From Oxalobacteraceae bacterium (lineage in GTDB: Bacteria > Pseudomonadota > Gammaproteobacteria > Burkholderiales > Burkholderiaceae_D), in NCBI GenBank assembly GCA_010024875.1, contig RGFZ01000016.1, positions 1 through 56,542 of the forward strand: a DNA stretch of 56,542 nucleotides. The letters run 5' to 3'. Numbering within the stretch: position 1 is the stretch's first letter; each line of letters opens with the position of its first letter. A program made the translations under genes and the position numbers. The notes below the pieces were generated by a model. It saw only the letters and a program-made list of their open reading frames with translations. It did not search any database and was not told the DNA's origin. Shown here piece by piece: positions 28,413 to 37,359 of the stretch.

Positions 28413-28430
28413 TCTGCTCAGGCTGCCGCG

Positions 28431-29237
28431 ATGAACGCCACTGCCGCACTAGATGCCAAGACCGAACCTGCTACCGACGATCGCCGCTCGGCTGGCAAGG
28501 CGAATCGTGCTCGGCCCGCTGAGCGCGAGCATCGCGTCGTCAATCAGCCCGCGTTCGTATTGCACAGTTATCCGTACAAAGAAACCAGCCTGATCATTGA
28601 GGTCTTTTCGCGCGATTTTGGTCGAGTGCCGTTGATCGCCAAAGGTGCAAAGCGGCCGCATTCGCAGTTGCGTGGCGTGCTGCAGACCTTCCAGCCCTTG
28701 CAGCTCGGGTGGACGGGTAAATCCGAGGTGCGCACGCTGACCACGGCCGAGTGGATAGGCGGGCTGCTGCCGCTGGAACGATCCGCACTGCTGTGCGGCT
28801 TTTATCTGAATGAGCTGATGGTCAAGCTGCTCGCGCGTGACGACCCACATTTGGGGCTGTTCGATCATTACGTGTCGGCGCTGAACCAGCTCGCGCACGA
28901 TGAACCTGCCGCCATCGTGCTGCGCCAGTTCGAACTCGCGCTGCTGAAAGAAACCGGCGTCGCTGCCTCACTGGCCAAGGTCGTCTCGTCCGGAGAAACG
29001 GTCGAACCCGATCTGCTTTACGTGATTGATCCCGAGCGTGGCCCTCGCGAGGCTATGGCCAGCGATACCGTCCCTGTCGTCAGCGGAAAAACGCTGATCG
29101 ACATGGAAGCAGGCGATTATGCGGACGCCACCACGCAGCAGCAGAGCAAATTCCTGATGCGTTACCTGTTATCGCATCATCTGAATGGTGCGCCACTGAA
29201 CACCCGGCAGATCCTGATCGATCTGCTGCATTTGTAA
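28431..29237 (+). CDS. recO: DNA repair protein RecO
   Basis: A 268-residue RecO with an N-terminal OB-fold containing [24 protein letters not shown] and a helical C-terminal domain. It loads RecA with RecF and RecR in gap repair. The first 38 residues are low-complexity and not conserved, so translation may begin further in. It is 18 bases after era. Confidence 0.92.
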   Translation: MNATAALDAKTEPATDDRRSAGKANRARPAEREHRVVNQPAFVLHSYPYKETSLIIEVFSRDFGRVPLIAKGAKRPHSQLRGVLQTFQPLQLGWTGKSEVRTLTTAEWIGGLLPLERSALLCGFYLNELMVKLLARDDPHLGLFDHYVSALNQLAHDEPAAIVLRQFELALLKETGVAASLAKVVSSGETVEPDLLYVIDPERGPREAMASDTVPVVSGKTLIDMEAGDYADATTQQQSKFLMRYLLSHHLNGAPLNTRQILIDLLHL

Positions 29238-29271
29238 TTCCTATCCATCCCTATCCGACAAAATAACTGAC

Positions 29272-30036
29272 ATGAGCTTTATCAATCCTCAGGGCCAGGT
29301 CATCGATCTTGGCGTCAACATTGATCATGTGGCCACACTGCGCAATGCGCGCGGTACCACCTACCCCGATCCGGTCGAGGCTGCCGTGCTGGCCGAACAA
29401 GCGGGCGCAGATGCGATCACGCTGCACCTCCGTGAAGACCGTCGCCATATTCGTGACGCCGATCTGGAGGCGATACGCCCGAGGATCACGACCCGGATGA
29501 ATCTGGAATCTGCGGTCACTGAAGAAATGATAGAGATCGCCTGCCGTATCCGTCCGCACGATGTCTGTCTGGTGCCGGAACGTCGAGAGGAAGTGACTAC
29601 CGAGGGCGGCCTTGATGTGATCCGCTACTTCGATGAAGTGCGTGCCGCAGTTGACAAGCTGGCGCGTCATGATATTCGTGTGTCTTTGTTTATCGATGCC
29701 GATGACGAGCAGATCAAGGCTGCCTCCGAGGCAGGTGCGCCGGTGATCGAACTGCACACCGGACGCTATGCCGATACAGAGGGCGACGAACAGCAAAAAG
29801 AGCTCGAGCGTATTCGCCGCGCAGTGGCTACCGGGGTACAGCAGGGCCTGAAAGTCAACGCAGGTCATGGGCTGCATTACACGAACGTGCAGGCAATCGC
29901 GGTGATACCCGACATCGCCGAGCTGAACATCGGACATGCCATCGTTGCTCACGCGGTATTCGTTGGCTGGGCCCATGCGATACGCGAGATGAAGGCCATT
30001 ATGGTCCGCTCGCGGGTGCAGGGTTTGAGCGGCTAG
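29272..30036 (+). CDS. pdxJ: Pyridoxine 5'-phosphate synthase
   Basis: A 254-residue TIM-barrel PdxJ, with [17 protein letters not shown] near the N-terminus, HLREDRRHI and [11 protein letters not shown] further on. It joins 1-deoxy-xylulose 5-phosphate and 3-amino-2-oxopropyl phosphate to make pyridoxine 5'-phosphate. It is 34 bases after recO and nine before acpS, the typical order. Confidence 0.96.
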   Translation: MSFINPQGQVIDLGVNIDHVATLRNARGTTYPDPVEAAVLAEQAGADAITLHLREDRRHIRDADLEAIRPRITTRMNLESAVTEEMIEIACRIRPHDVCLVPERREEVTTEGGLDVIRYFDEVRAAVDKLARHDIRVSLFIDADDEQIKAASEAGAPVIELHTGRYADTEGDEQQKELERIRRAVATGVQQGLKVNAGHGLHYTNVQAIAVIPDIAELNIGHAIVAHAVFVGWAHAIREMKAIMVRSRVQGLSG

Positions 30037-30045
30037 GGCGGGCCC

Positions 30046-30438
30046 ATGGTCTCCGGCATCGGTACCGATATCATTCGTATCAACCGCATTGCGGCCGCGC
30101 TGGCACGACACGGCGACCGGTTCGCCCAAAAGATTCTTGGTCCGCAGGAAATGGAAAAATACCTGCGCCGGAAGCAAAAAGTCGAAGCACGCGGTGTGCG
30201 CTTTCTGGCGACTCGATTCGCGGCAAAAGAGGCGTTTTCCAAGGCCATCGGACTCGGTATGCGGATGCCAATGACCTGGCGCGCGGTGCAGTTCCTGAAT
30301 GCACCCAGCGGCAAACCAATGGTCGTCACCAGTGGCGCGCTGACCGAGTTCATGCAGCAGCATGGGTTTACCGCGCAAGTGTCTCTCACAGATGAGGCAG
30401 AATACGCAGTCGCTTTCGTGATCGTGGAGAAAATATGA
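30046..30438 (+). CDS. acpS: Holo-ACP synthase
   Basis: A 130-residue AcpS with the Mg2+-binding GIGTDIIRI near residues 4-12 and the [13 protein letters not shown] motif. It transfers 4'-phosphopantetheine from CoA to S37 of the ACP encoded at 16836. It overlaps nagZ by four bases, so the two are translationally coupled. Confidence 0.95.
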   Translation: MVSGIGTDIIRINRIAAALARHGDRFAQKILGPQEMEKYLRRKQKVEARGVRFLATRFAAKEAFSKAIGLGMRMPMTWRAVQFLNAPSGKPMVVTSGALTEFMQQHGFTAQVSLTDEAEYAVAFVIVEKI

Positions 30439-31481
30439 ATCAGCCTGTCAAGGCAAACCTGCTTGGCCCCGTGATGCTCGACGTGCTCGGTACGACCCTG
30501 GACGACGATGATTTGCGCCGGATACGGCATCCGCTGACTGGTGGCGTGATCCTGTTCGCGCGCAATTTTACCGACCGAAAGCAGCTGGTCGCCTTGTGCG
30601 ATGCCATTCATGCGGCGCGTCCCGGCGTGCTGATCGCTGTCGATCATGAAGGAGGCCGCGTGCAGCGCTTCCGTAGCGATGGTTTCACCCGTCTGCCCGC
30701 CATGCGCAAGCTTGGCGAGCTCTGGGACAAGGATGTGCTCGAGTCCTGCAAGGCTGCGACGGCGGTTGGCTATGTGCTCGCTGCCGAGCTGCGCGCCTGC
30801 GGCGTCGATCTGTCATTCACTCCCGTGCTGGATCTGGATTATGGTCAATCCGACGTGATCGGCGATAGGGCTTTCCACCGCGACCCACGCGTAGTCACGC
30901 TGCTCGCGAAGAGCCTCAATCACGGACTGGCGCTGGCTGGCATGGCCAATTGCGGCAAGCATTTTCCCGGGCATGGTTTTGCCGAGGCCGATTCGCATGT
31001 GGCGATTCCTGTTGATGATCGCAAGAGCAAGGACATCATCGCCGAAGATGCTGCACCGTATGGCTGGCTGGGTATGAGCCTCTCGGGTGTGATGCCCGCG
31101 CATGTGATCTATCCCGAGTTCGACCGACATCCGGCAGGCTTCTCCAAAAAATGGCTCTCGGTATTGCGAGAGAAGATGGGTTTCGACGGCGTGATCTTCA
31201 GCGATGATTTGTCGATGGAGGGTGCCAGTGTCGCCGGCAGTGTGGTGGAGGGCGCGCATGCGGCATTGTCTGCTGGCTGTGACATGGTGCTGATCTGTAA
31301 TTCACCCGACAAGGCGGATCAGCTGCTGGAGGGACTGGATACCGCGCATTCGATCGATGCCCAGCGTTCAGCGCAGCGCATCGCCGCACTGATCCCGACC
31401 GCCGTCGCGATGGATTGGAACAGTCTGCACCACGATGCGTCGTATCAGGCGGCTCGGCACTTGGTGGCATCGATCACATAG
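30435..31481 (+). CDS. nagZ: Beta-N-acetylhexosaminidase NagZ
   Basis: A 348-residue GH3 enzyme with [14 protein letters not shown] (catalytic loop histidine) and the nucleophile in [11 protein letters not shown]. It removes GlcNAc from anhydromuropeptides in cytoplasmic cell-wall recycling; in some species this feeds AmpC induction, but no ampR/ampC is seen here. Its start overlaps the acpS stop. Confidence 0.94.
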   Translation: MNQPVKANLLGPVMLDVLGTTLDDDDLRRIRHPLTGGVILFARNFTDRKQLVALCDAIHAARPGVLIAVDHEGGRVQRFRSDGFTRLPAMRKLGELWDKDVLESCKAATAVGYVLAAELRACGVDLSFTPVLDLDYGQSDVIGDRAFHRDPRVVTLLAKSLNHGLALAGMANCGKHFPGHGFAEADSHVAIPVDDRKSKDIIAEDAAPYGWLGMSLSGVMPAHVIYPEFDRHPAGFSKKWLSVLREKMGFDGVIFSDDLSMEGASVAGSVVEGAHAALSAGCDMVLICNSPDKADQLLEGLDTAHSIDAQRSAQRIAALIPTAVAMDWNSLHHDASYQAARHLVASIT

Positions 31482-31504
31482 CATCATCAGACGATCCGTC
31501 AGCG

Positions 31505-33397
31505 ATGGCCTCCAAAGACAAGGGAACGCAGAAATCTTCTGCAGCAGATACGGGCAACGAGAAAGACAATCAACGCGCCATGCTGCTGGAAGAGGTCGCG
31601 CGTCTGCCTAATTTGCCCGGTGTCTATCGGTATTTTGATGCGCAGGACAAGCTGCTATATGTCGGTAAGGCGCGAGAGCTGAAAAAGCGCGTCTCCAGTT
31701 ATTTTCAGAAGACACTGACCAGCCCCCGCACCGCAATGATGGTCGAGCGCATCGTTCGGCTGGAGACCACGGTCACGCGCAGTGAGGCCGAGGCGCTGCT
31801 GCTGGAAAACAATCTGATCAAGACCCAGCAGCCGCGTTTCAATATTCTTTTTCGCGATGATAAATCCTATCCTTACCTGAAGCTGTCGGGTGGTGATACT
31901 CCGCGCATGTCGTACTACCGGGGTGCAGTCGATAAAAAAAGTCAGTACTTCGGTCCTTTCCCCAGCGCGTGGGCAGTAAAAGAATCGATACAGATACTGC
32001 AAAAAATCTTTTTACTGCGCACCTGTGAAGACTCGGTTTTCCAGAACCGCACTCGGCCCTGTCTGCTGCATCAGATTAATCGCTGCAGCGGTCCCTGCGT
32101 GAACCTGATCTCCAAAGAAGAGTACGCAGTCGATGTGGAGAACGCTGCGCAGTTCTTGCGGGGTCGTCAGACTGAGCTCATGGAAACGCTCGAGAAAAAA
32201 ATGCATGCCTATGCTGGCGACTTGAAGTTCGAGCAGGCGGCGCTGGTGCGAAACCAGATCACCGCCTTGTCGCGCGTGCTGCATCAGCAGAGCATGGAGA
32301 CCATCGGCGATGTCGATATCGACATCATTGCCGTGATCGTACAGGGCGGCCATGCGTGCGTGAACCTCGCCATGGTGCGGGGTGGCCGTCATCTGGGCGA
32401 CCGCGCGTATTTTCCCGCGCATTTTGATGCCATCGCCGGCGATGGCTCGGTAGCGACCGAAGTGCTGAAAGCTTTCCTGGCGCAGCACTACGTAGATAAA
32501 TTCATTCCATCGACCCTGATTCTCAATCTCGAGCTGGATGAGCCTGAGCTGATGATCGCGCTGATGGAGCAGTGCGGGCATCGGATTCATCTGGTTTTTC
32601 AGCCGCAGGAGCAGCGCAGGCACTGGCTGGAGATGGCCACCAAAGGGGCGGAGATCGCTCTGGCAAGGCGATTGTCCGAGCAGGGCTCGCAGCAGGCGCG
32701 CACGCGTGCGTTGGTGGATACTTTGTCGCTCGACTTGGCCGATATCGATGCGCTGCGAATCGAATGCTTTGATATCAGCCACACGCAAGGCGAGGCCACG
32801 CAGGCCTCGTGCGTGGTGTTTCATCATCATCAGATGCAGAGCGGCGAATATCGCCGCTATAACATCACCGATATCACTCCCGGCGACGATTACGCAGCGA
32901 TGCGTCAGGTGCTCACGCGCCGCTACGAGAAAGTCGCCAATGGCGAGGGCATCTTGCCCGACCTGATCCTGATTGATGGCGGCAAAGGGCAGGTGGAAAT
33001 CGCCCGGCAGGTGTTATCCGAAGTCGGGCTCGATATCAGCCTGATCGTGGGCGTGGCCAAGGGCGAGGGGCGCAAGGTTGGCCTTGAGACCCTGATCTTT
33101 GCCGATGGTCGCGCCCCGCTGGAGCTGGGCAAGGAATCCGCCGCGCTGATGCTGGTCGCGCAGATCCGCGATGAGGCGCACCGCTTTGCCATCACCGGCA
33201 TGCGCGCCAAGCGCGCTAAGGCGCGTCAGGCGTCCCGGCTGGAAGAGATCGAGGGTATCGGTGCCAAGCGCCGCCAGAAGCTGTTGGCGCGCTTTGGTGG
33301 GCTGCGGGGTGTCGCCGATGCCAGCATTGAGGAGCTGGCGTCGGTCGAGGGCATTTCCCGCGCGCTGGCCGAGGATATTTATCGGCAGTTGCACTAA
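31505..33397 (+). CDS. uvrC: UvrABC system protein C
   Basis: A 630-residue UvrC. The N-terminal GIY-YIG-type nuclease domain has LPGVYRYF and [18 protein letters not shown], a UVR motif follows ([14 protein letters not shown] with [12 protein letters not shown]), then the RNase H-like nuclease ([11 protein letters not shown]) and C-terminal helix-hairpin-helix motifs ([16 protein letters not shown]). It makes both incisions in nucleotide excision repair. ATG 31505 is chosen; the frame runs upstream into nagZ without similarity. Confidence 0.95.
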   Translation: MASKDKGTQKSSAADTGNEKDNQRAMLLEEVARLPNLPGVYRYFDAQDKLLYVGKARELKKRVSSYFQKTLTSPRTAMMVERIVRLETTVTRSEAEALLLENNLIKTQQPRFNILFRDDKSYPYLKLSGGDTPRMSYYRGAVDKKSQYFGPFPSAWAVKESIQILQKIFLLRTCEDSVFQNRTRPCLLHQINRCSGPCVNLISKEEYAVDVENAAQFLRGRQTELMETLEKKMHAYAGDLKFEQAALVRNQITALSRVLHQQSMETIGDVDIDIIAVIVQGGHACVNLAMVRGGRHLGDRAYFPAHFDAIAGDGSVATEVLKAFLAQHYVDKFIPSTLILNLELDEPELMIALMEQCGHRIHLVFQPQEQRRHWLEMATKGAEIALARRLSEQGSQQARTRALVDTLSLDLADIDALRIECFDISHTQGEATQASCVVFHHHQMQSGEYRRYNITDITPGDDYAAMRQVLTRRYEKVANGEGILPDLILIDGGKGQVEIARQVLSEVGLDISLIVGVAKGEGRKVGLETLIFADGRAPLELGKESAALMLVAQIRDEAHRFAITGMRAKRAKARQASRLEEIEGIGAKRRQKLLARFGGLRGVADASIEELASVEGISRALAEDIYRQLH

Positions 33398-33497
33398 TTA
33401 CGCATCACTGAACGGTCACGCTACTTTTCCAGTGGCTCGAATCACGCTACAGTGGCGGCACTCCGGCAGGCGAGCCGGAACAACCCATAAGCACAGC

Positions 33498-34079
33498 ATG
33501 CCCTTCAATATTCCCATCCTGCTCACTTGGTTGCGCGTGGCGGTCATACCGCTGATGGTCGGCGTCTTCTTTTTGCCGCCGGACTGGATGACGGTCTATC
33601 AGCAAGGCGTAGCCGCCACCGCCATTTTCATTCTCGCGGCTGTTACCGACTGGTTCGATGGTTACCTTGCCCGCAAATGGAATGAGACAACATCCTTCGG
33701 AGCTTTCCTTGATCCCGTGGCAGACAAGTTGATCGTGGCGGGTGCCTTGCTGTTATTGCTGCAATTAGGGCGTACCAATGCCGTGGTCACCTTCATCATC
33801 ATTGGGCGGGAGATCGCGATCACTGCGCTGCGTGAATGGATGGCGCACATTGGTGCATCAAAATCTGTTGCCGTCAGTTCCTTGGGCAAGGTGAAGACTG
33901 CGGCACAAATGGTGGCCATACCGATGCTGCTATACGCATATCCGCTGTTCGGCCTGATCGATACGCTGTACATTGGCCAGCGTTTGCTCGATATCGCTGC
34001 CGTGCTGACGCTGTGGTCGATGTTTTATTACTTGCGGATGGCTTGGCCTCTGATCTCGGAAAAGCGTGGATCTGACTAG
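33498..34079 (+). CDS. pgsA: CDP-diacylglycerol--glycerol-3-phosphate 3-phosphatidyltransferase
   Basis: A 193-residue integral membrane enzyme with the CDP-alcohol phosphotransferase motif DGYLARKWN followed by GAFLDPVADK, giving the DGxxAR...GxxxDxxxD pattern. It makes phosphatidylglycerol phosphate. ATG 33498 is the family start (MPFNIPILLTWLRV). uvrC-pgsA followed by tRNA genes is a common arrangement in proteobacteria. Confidence 0.95.
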   Translation: MPFNIPILLTWLRVAVIPLMVGVFFLPPDWMTVYQQGVAATAIFILAAVTDWFDGYLARKWNETTSFGAFLDPVADKLIVAGALLLLLQLGRTNAVVTFIIIGREIAITALREWMAHIGASKSVAVSSLGKVKTAAQMVAIPMLLYAYPLFGLIDTLYIGQRLLDIAAVLTLWSMFYYLRMAWPLISEKRGSD

Positions 34080-34099
34080 GCTCTGCTCCGATGGAGCCC

Positions 34100-34127
34100 T
34101 TGACAAATCCTGCCAGTGCTCTATAAT
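34100..34127 (+). promoter_or_regulatory. Consensus sigma-70 promoter of the tRNA pair
   Basis: TTGACA at 34100-34105 and TATAAT at 34122-34127 are both perfect, with a 16-base spacer. Transcription should begin near 34134, nine bases before tRNA-Gly. Stable RNA genes commonly have such strong promoters. Confidence 0.85.
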
Positions 34128-34142
34128 CCCGTTCTTGTTTTT

Positions 34143-34218
34143 GCGGGAGTAGCTCAGTTGGTAGAGCGCAACCTTGCCAAGGTTGAGGTCGAGAGTTCGA
34201 GACTCTTCTCCCGCTCCA
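34143..34218 (+). tRNA. tRNA-Gly (GCC)
   Basis: A complete 76-base tRNA with CCA encoded. The acceptor GCGGGAG pairs with CTCCCGC, the anticodon arm CAACC-TTGCCAA-GGTTG gives anticodon GCC, and the T loop TTCGAGA is present. It is preceded by a consensus promoter. Confidence 0.97.
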
Positions 34219-34261
34219 GAATACGAAAACTGCGATCTTCGCGGTTACAATACGCACCCCC

Positions 34262-34335
34262 GGCGGGGTAGCAAAGTGGTTATGCAGCGGCCTGCAAAGC
34301 CGTCTACGCCGGTTCGATTCCGACCCCCGCCTCCA
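34262..34335 (+). tRNA. tRNA-Cys (GCA)
   Basis: A complete 74-base tRNA with CCA encoded. The acceptor GGCGGGG pairs with CCCCGCC, the anticodon loop TGCAAA gives GCA, and the T arm is GCCGGTTCGATTCCGAC-like. It lies 43 bases after tRNA-Gly, probably in the same transcript. Confidence 0.97.
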
Positions 34336-34343
34336 CACATCAA

Positions 34344-34376
34344 GCGGCTGCCTCTCAAGGCGGCCGCTGTCATTTT
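34344..34376 (+). terminator. Probable terminator of the tRNA operon
   Basis: GCGGCTGCC (34344-34352) pairs with GGCGGCCGC (34359-34367) with one mismatch around a six-base loop, followed by TGTCATTTT. It lies nine bases after tRNA-Cys. Being nearly symmetric, it could also serve the converging ars operon. Confidence 0.5.
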
Positions 34377-34416
34377 GGCAAGCGAGAGCGCAACGAGTGG
34401 ATCCTTCGTGCTGTCA

Positions 34417-35127
34417 TCAGATGCGCGCTTGCGACACGCGTTCTGACAGCTTCTGTGCCGCTTCTTTTCGCTCACTGTAGCGATCCACCAGATAAGGCGC
34501 GATATCGCGCGTGAGCAGCGTGAATTTCACCAGCTCTTCCATCACATCGACTAAACGATCATAGTAGGGCGACGGTTTCATGCGGCCTGCGTCATCGAAT
34601 TCTTCATACGCCTTCGCGACCGACGACTGGTTCGGAATGGTCAACATGCGCATCCAGCGCCCTAGCACGCGCATCTGATTCACTGCATTGAAGGATTGCG
34701 AGCCGCCGCAGACCTGCATCACTGCCAGAGTTTTTCCTTGCGTGGGCCGTATTGCACCCAGCGACAAGGGTATCCAGTCGATCTGTGCCTTCATGATCCC
34801 AGTCATCGCACCGTGCCGTTCGGGCGACGACCACACCATGCCCTCAGCCCAAGTGGACAGTTCGCGCAATTCGGCGACTTTGGGATGCGTATCCGGCGCA
34901 TCATCAGGCAGTGGTAAGCCGCTCGGATTAAAAAACTTTGTTTCCGCGCCCAGCGCGTGCAGCAGTCGTGCCGCTTCCTCGGCCAGCAGACGGCTGAACG
35001 AGCGCTGCCGAAGTGAGCCATACAGCAGCAGGATGCGTGGTGGATGGGTCGAGCGCTTGCCGGAGAAAAGTTCGGCTTCGGCTATCGAATGAAAGCAATG
35101 GGCATCGATATTGGGGAGATCTATCAT
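34417..35127 (-). CDS. arsH: Arsenical resistance protein ArsH
   Basis: A 236-residue flavoprotein of the NADPH-dependent FMN reductase superfamily. The FMN-binding loop [17 protein letters not shown] and [21 protein letters not shown] are characteristic of ArsH, which oxidises trivalent organoarsenicals. It is the last gene of arsR-arsC-acr3-arsH, four bases after acr3, and converges on the tRNA pair. Confidence 0.93.
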   Translation of the reverse strand: MIDLPNIDAHCFHSIAEAELFSGKRSTHPPRILLLYGSLRQRSFSRLLAEEAARLLHALGAETKFFNPSGLPLPDDAPDTHPKVAELRELSTWAEGMVWSSPERHGAMTGIMKAQIDWIPLSLGAIRPTQGKTLAVMQVCGGSQSFNAVNQMRVLGRWMRMLTIPNQSSVAKAYEEFDDAGRMKPSPYYDRLVDVMEELVKFTLLTRDIAPYLVDRYSERKEAAQKLSERVSQARI

Positions 35128-35131
35128 GCGT

Positions 35132-36175
35132 TCAGATGTTTTTAGAGTGGGCAGCTAGCGGCTGCTCGTACCAATCCCTGGTTTGATTGACAACGCGAAC
35201 CACCAGCAACATGACAGGCACCTCGATCAGCACACCGACCACGGTCGCCAGCGCTGCGCCCGACTGAAAGCCAAACAGACTGATGGCAGCTGCCACGGCC
35301 AGTTCAAAAAAATTCGATGCCCCGATCAGTGCGGATGGACAAGCTACCTGATGAGATTCACCGAGCCGGCGATTCAGCCAGTAGGCTAGTGCAGAGTTAA
35401 ACAGCACCTGAATCAGGATAGGCACTGCCAGCAGCGCGATCACCAGCGGCTGCCGAATGATCGCCTCGCCCTGAAACGCAAACAGCAGTACCAGTGTCGA
35501 CAGTAATGCGACGATTGACCATGAACCTAGACGCTGCATGGTCGCATCAAACACTTCCTGCCCCTGCAAAAGCAGACGCTTGCGCCACAGCTGAGCGAGT
35601 ATCACAGGGATCACGATGTAGAGCACGACCGAAGTCACCAGCGTATCCCAGGGCACGACAATGGAAGAGATGCCGAGCAGCAGTCCGACGATGGGTGCAA
35701 AGGCGAACACCATGATCATGTCATTCAGCGCTACCTGCGACAACGTGAACAAGGGATCGCCGTTGGTCAGCCGGCTCCAGACAAAGACCATCGCTGTGCA
35801 CGGTGCTGCCGCGAGCAGAATCAGCCCGGCGATATAGCTGTCCAACTGTTCGGCGGGAAGCCAGGGCGCGAACCAGTGACGGATGAACACCCAGCCCAGC
35901 AATGCCATTGAAAATGGTTTGACCAGCCAGTTGACGAACAGCGTCACACCGATGCCGCGACCGTGCCGACGGACTTCATGCAGCGCGCTGAAATCGATTT
36001 TCACCAGCATGGGAATGATCATGACCCAGATCAGCAGTCCGACCGGCAGGTTCACCTGCGCGATTTCCATTGCACCGATCAGCTGAAATGGGGCAGGAAA
36101 GAATTGGCCGAGTGCGATGCCGGCGACAATGCACAAGACAACCCAGAGTGTCAGGTAACGCTCGAAAAAATTCAT
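35132..36175 (-). CDS. acr3: Arsenite efflux permease Acr3
   Basis: A 347-residue permease with about ten membrane spans. [17 protein letters not shown] contains the conserved cysteine used in arsenite transport by Acr3. It belongs to the BASS/Acr3 superfamily and is unrelated in sequence to ArsB. It exports As(III) produced by ArsC. The start overlaps the arsC stop by four bases. Confidence 0.93.
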   Translation of the reverse strand: MNFFERYLTLWVVLCIVAGIALGQFFPAPFQLIGAMEIAQVNLPVGLLIWVMIIPMLVKIDFSALHEVRRHGRGIGVTLFVNWLVKPFSMALLGWVFIRHWFAPWLPAEQLDSYIAGLILLAAAPCTAMVFVWSRLTNGDPLFTLSQVALNDMIMVFAFAPIVGLLLGISSIVVPWDTLVTSVVLYIVIPVILAQLWRKRLLLQGQEVFDATMQRLGSWSIVALLSTLVLLFAFQGEAIIRQPLVIALLAVPILIQVLFNSALAYWLNRRLGESHQVACPSALIGASNFFELAVAAAISLFGFQSGAALATVVGVLIEVPVMLLVVRVVNQTRDWYEQPLAAHSKNI

Positions 36176-36666
36176 GATGCGATATCCGACAGATTGCGCA
36201 ACGCAGCTTGTTGGCTGAGCGCATCGAGCCTGTCCAGCGGTAGCGCGGCCAGCAGTTCTATACGGCGCTTTAGTCCGACCATCACTTCCCTGAATGCTCT
36301 GCGCTTCGCGTCATCATCGCCCGGTACCTGCGACGGATCCGGGAATCCCCAATGGGCCGTCACTGGCTTGCCTGGCCACACAGGACAGACTTCCCCCGCA
36401 GCGTTGTCGCATACCGTGATGATGAAATCCATCGCAGGAGCCTCTGGCCCCGCGAATTCATCCCAGCTTTTCGAGCGCAGTTTGTCGGCAGGGTAGCCCA
36501 TGTGCAGCGCCAGTTCCGCTGCGAAGGGATTCACCTTGCCACCGGGAGTTGAGCCAGCTGAGTAACCGATGAATTTACCGCTCGGATCCATCGATGCCAG
36601 TGCCTCGCCGAGGATAGAGCGTGCTGAATTATGCGTACACAAAAAAAGGATGTTATAGGTTTTCAT
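36172..36666 (-). CDS. arsC: Arsenate reductase, low-molecular-weight phosphatase type
   Basis: A 164-residue protein with the PTP loop CTHNSARS starting at C10, followed by conserved DFIITVCDNAAGEVCPVWPG supplying the further cysteines used in thioredoxin-linked arsenate reduction. It reduces As(V) to As(III) for Acr3. Overlaps of four bases with both arsR and acr3 show a tightly coupled operon. Confidence 0.92.
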   Translation of the reverse strand: MKTYNILFLCTHNSARSILGEALASMDPSGKFIGYSAGSTPGGKVNPFAAELALHMGYPADKLRSKSWDEFAGPEAPAMDFIITVCDNAAGEVCPVWPGKPVTAHWGFPDPSQVPGDDDAKRRAFREVMVGLKRRIELLAALPLDRLDALSQQAALRNLSDIAS

Positions 36667-36998
36667 GAGGTTTTCAGCTTGCGATTGAGCTGCATCGTGG
36701 CCGGACCGCAGGGCTTTCCTCCGCAGCAGTTTTCAAGAAGAAAGCCGCTCAATTCCTGTACCAAAGCGGTGTTCGGGCGGTAGATCAGGTGTCTGCTTTG
36801 TCGCTCGACCAGCAGCAGACCGGCGCGCATGAGCTCTTTCAGATGGAAACTCAGCGTGGCATTCGGTATACCCAGCTGCTCAATGAGCTCGGAGGGCGTA
36901 AGCCCCGTGTCGCCTCGCTGAACGATCAATCGGAAGATATTCAGGCGAGATTCCTGTCCGAGTGCGAGAAAGGCAGTGATAGCGCTCTGATTATTCAT
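36663..36998 (-). CDS. arsR: ArsR-family arsenic-responsive repressor
   Basis: A 111-residue winged-helix regulator: LTPSELIEQLGIPNATLSFHLKELMRAGLL is the helix-turn-helix region. Unlike E. coli ArsR, no cysteine pair lies in the recognition helix; the cysteines are near the C-terminus (ENCCGGKPC, residues about 89-97), so As(III) is probably sensed there, as in some betaproteobacterial and Acidithiobacillus ArsR proteins. It is the first gene of the operon and its start codon lies inside a palindrome. Confidence 0.88.
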   Translation of the reverse strand: MNNQSAITAFLALGQESRLNIFRLIVQRGDTGLTPSELIEQLGIPNATLSFHLKELMRAGLLLVERQSRHLIYRPNTALVQELSGFLLENCCGGKPCGPATMQLNRKLKTS

Positions 36999-37020
36999 AT
37001 TTCCAATTATATGGAAATAT
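36997..37020 (-). promoter_or_regulatory. Operator-like palindrome at the arsR start
   Basis: Eight-base arms ATATTTCC (36997-37004) and GGAAATAT (37013-37020) are perfectly inverted around eight AT-only bases. On the minus strand the palindrome contains a TATAAT hexamer and GGAAA, the only candidate ribosome-binding site for arsR, and ends on the start codon. Repressor binding would block both. The regulator is likely ArsR itself (inference). Confidence 0.6.
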
Positions 37021-37359
37021 ATGACAAGCTGGTGACAAGCTGATGACTACCGGCGGGGGCGATCATTTTCACGTTGCCTAGATCAGCTCGGAGTGATTTT
37101 TCCATTGCCACGTCGTGGGGTTTTTGCGTGGATAGATCAGCCCGATGTCGGCGTTCCGTTGGTGAGTGAGAGAAAAAAACGGCGACCATGACCTGGTCGC
37201 CGGGACATGCTCTAAAAGCAGAGCCTGAAAAATACACCGTGATGGTAGACAATGAAACGTGCCTAGACCGAATCTTGAACTATGCAGCTCGGTTCGAGCA
37301 ATAGGAGAACTTCCCAACGTGATGTTGAAGCTACTGATCTCCGTCTTACTGCCATGATG
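37021..37359. other. Intergenic region between arsR and the first TonB receptor gene
   Basis: 339 bases without a convincing gene. It holds a 10-base direct repeat (TGACAAGCTG at 37022-37031 and 37033-37042) beside the arsR operator, the intrinsic terminator at 37173-37201, and a small GCTCG-GTT-CGAGC hairpin near 37290. An open frame on the minus strand (37078-37317) has no recognisable product. Confidence 0.5.
37173..37201 (-). terminator. Intrinsic terminator downstream of the first TonB receptor gene
   Basis: Eight-base arms GGCGACCA (37181-37188) and TGGTCGCC (37194-37201) around a five-base loop, followed on the minus strand by seven T (37173-37179). It lies about 160 bases past the receptor stop codon in its direction of transcription and protects the ars promoter from read-through. 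Confidence 0.8.

Noticed and set aside
29251-30378. 375-codon open frame on the minus strand
   Set aside because: It is antisense to pdxJ and acpS, both clear genes, and has no recognisable product. Long antisense frames are expected in GC-rich coding DNA.
34219-34416. Integration site or integrase near the tRNA pair
   Set aside because: No integrase gene and no repeated tRNA 3' end were found nearby.
37270-37320. Possible tRNA fragment; the minus-strand translation GSSPIART resembles mis-called tRNA 3' ends
   Set aside because: The T-loop sequence is absent and no cloverleaf or CCA end could be drawn.
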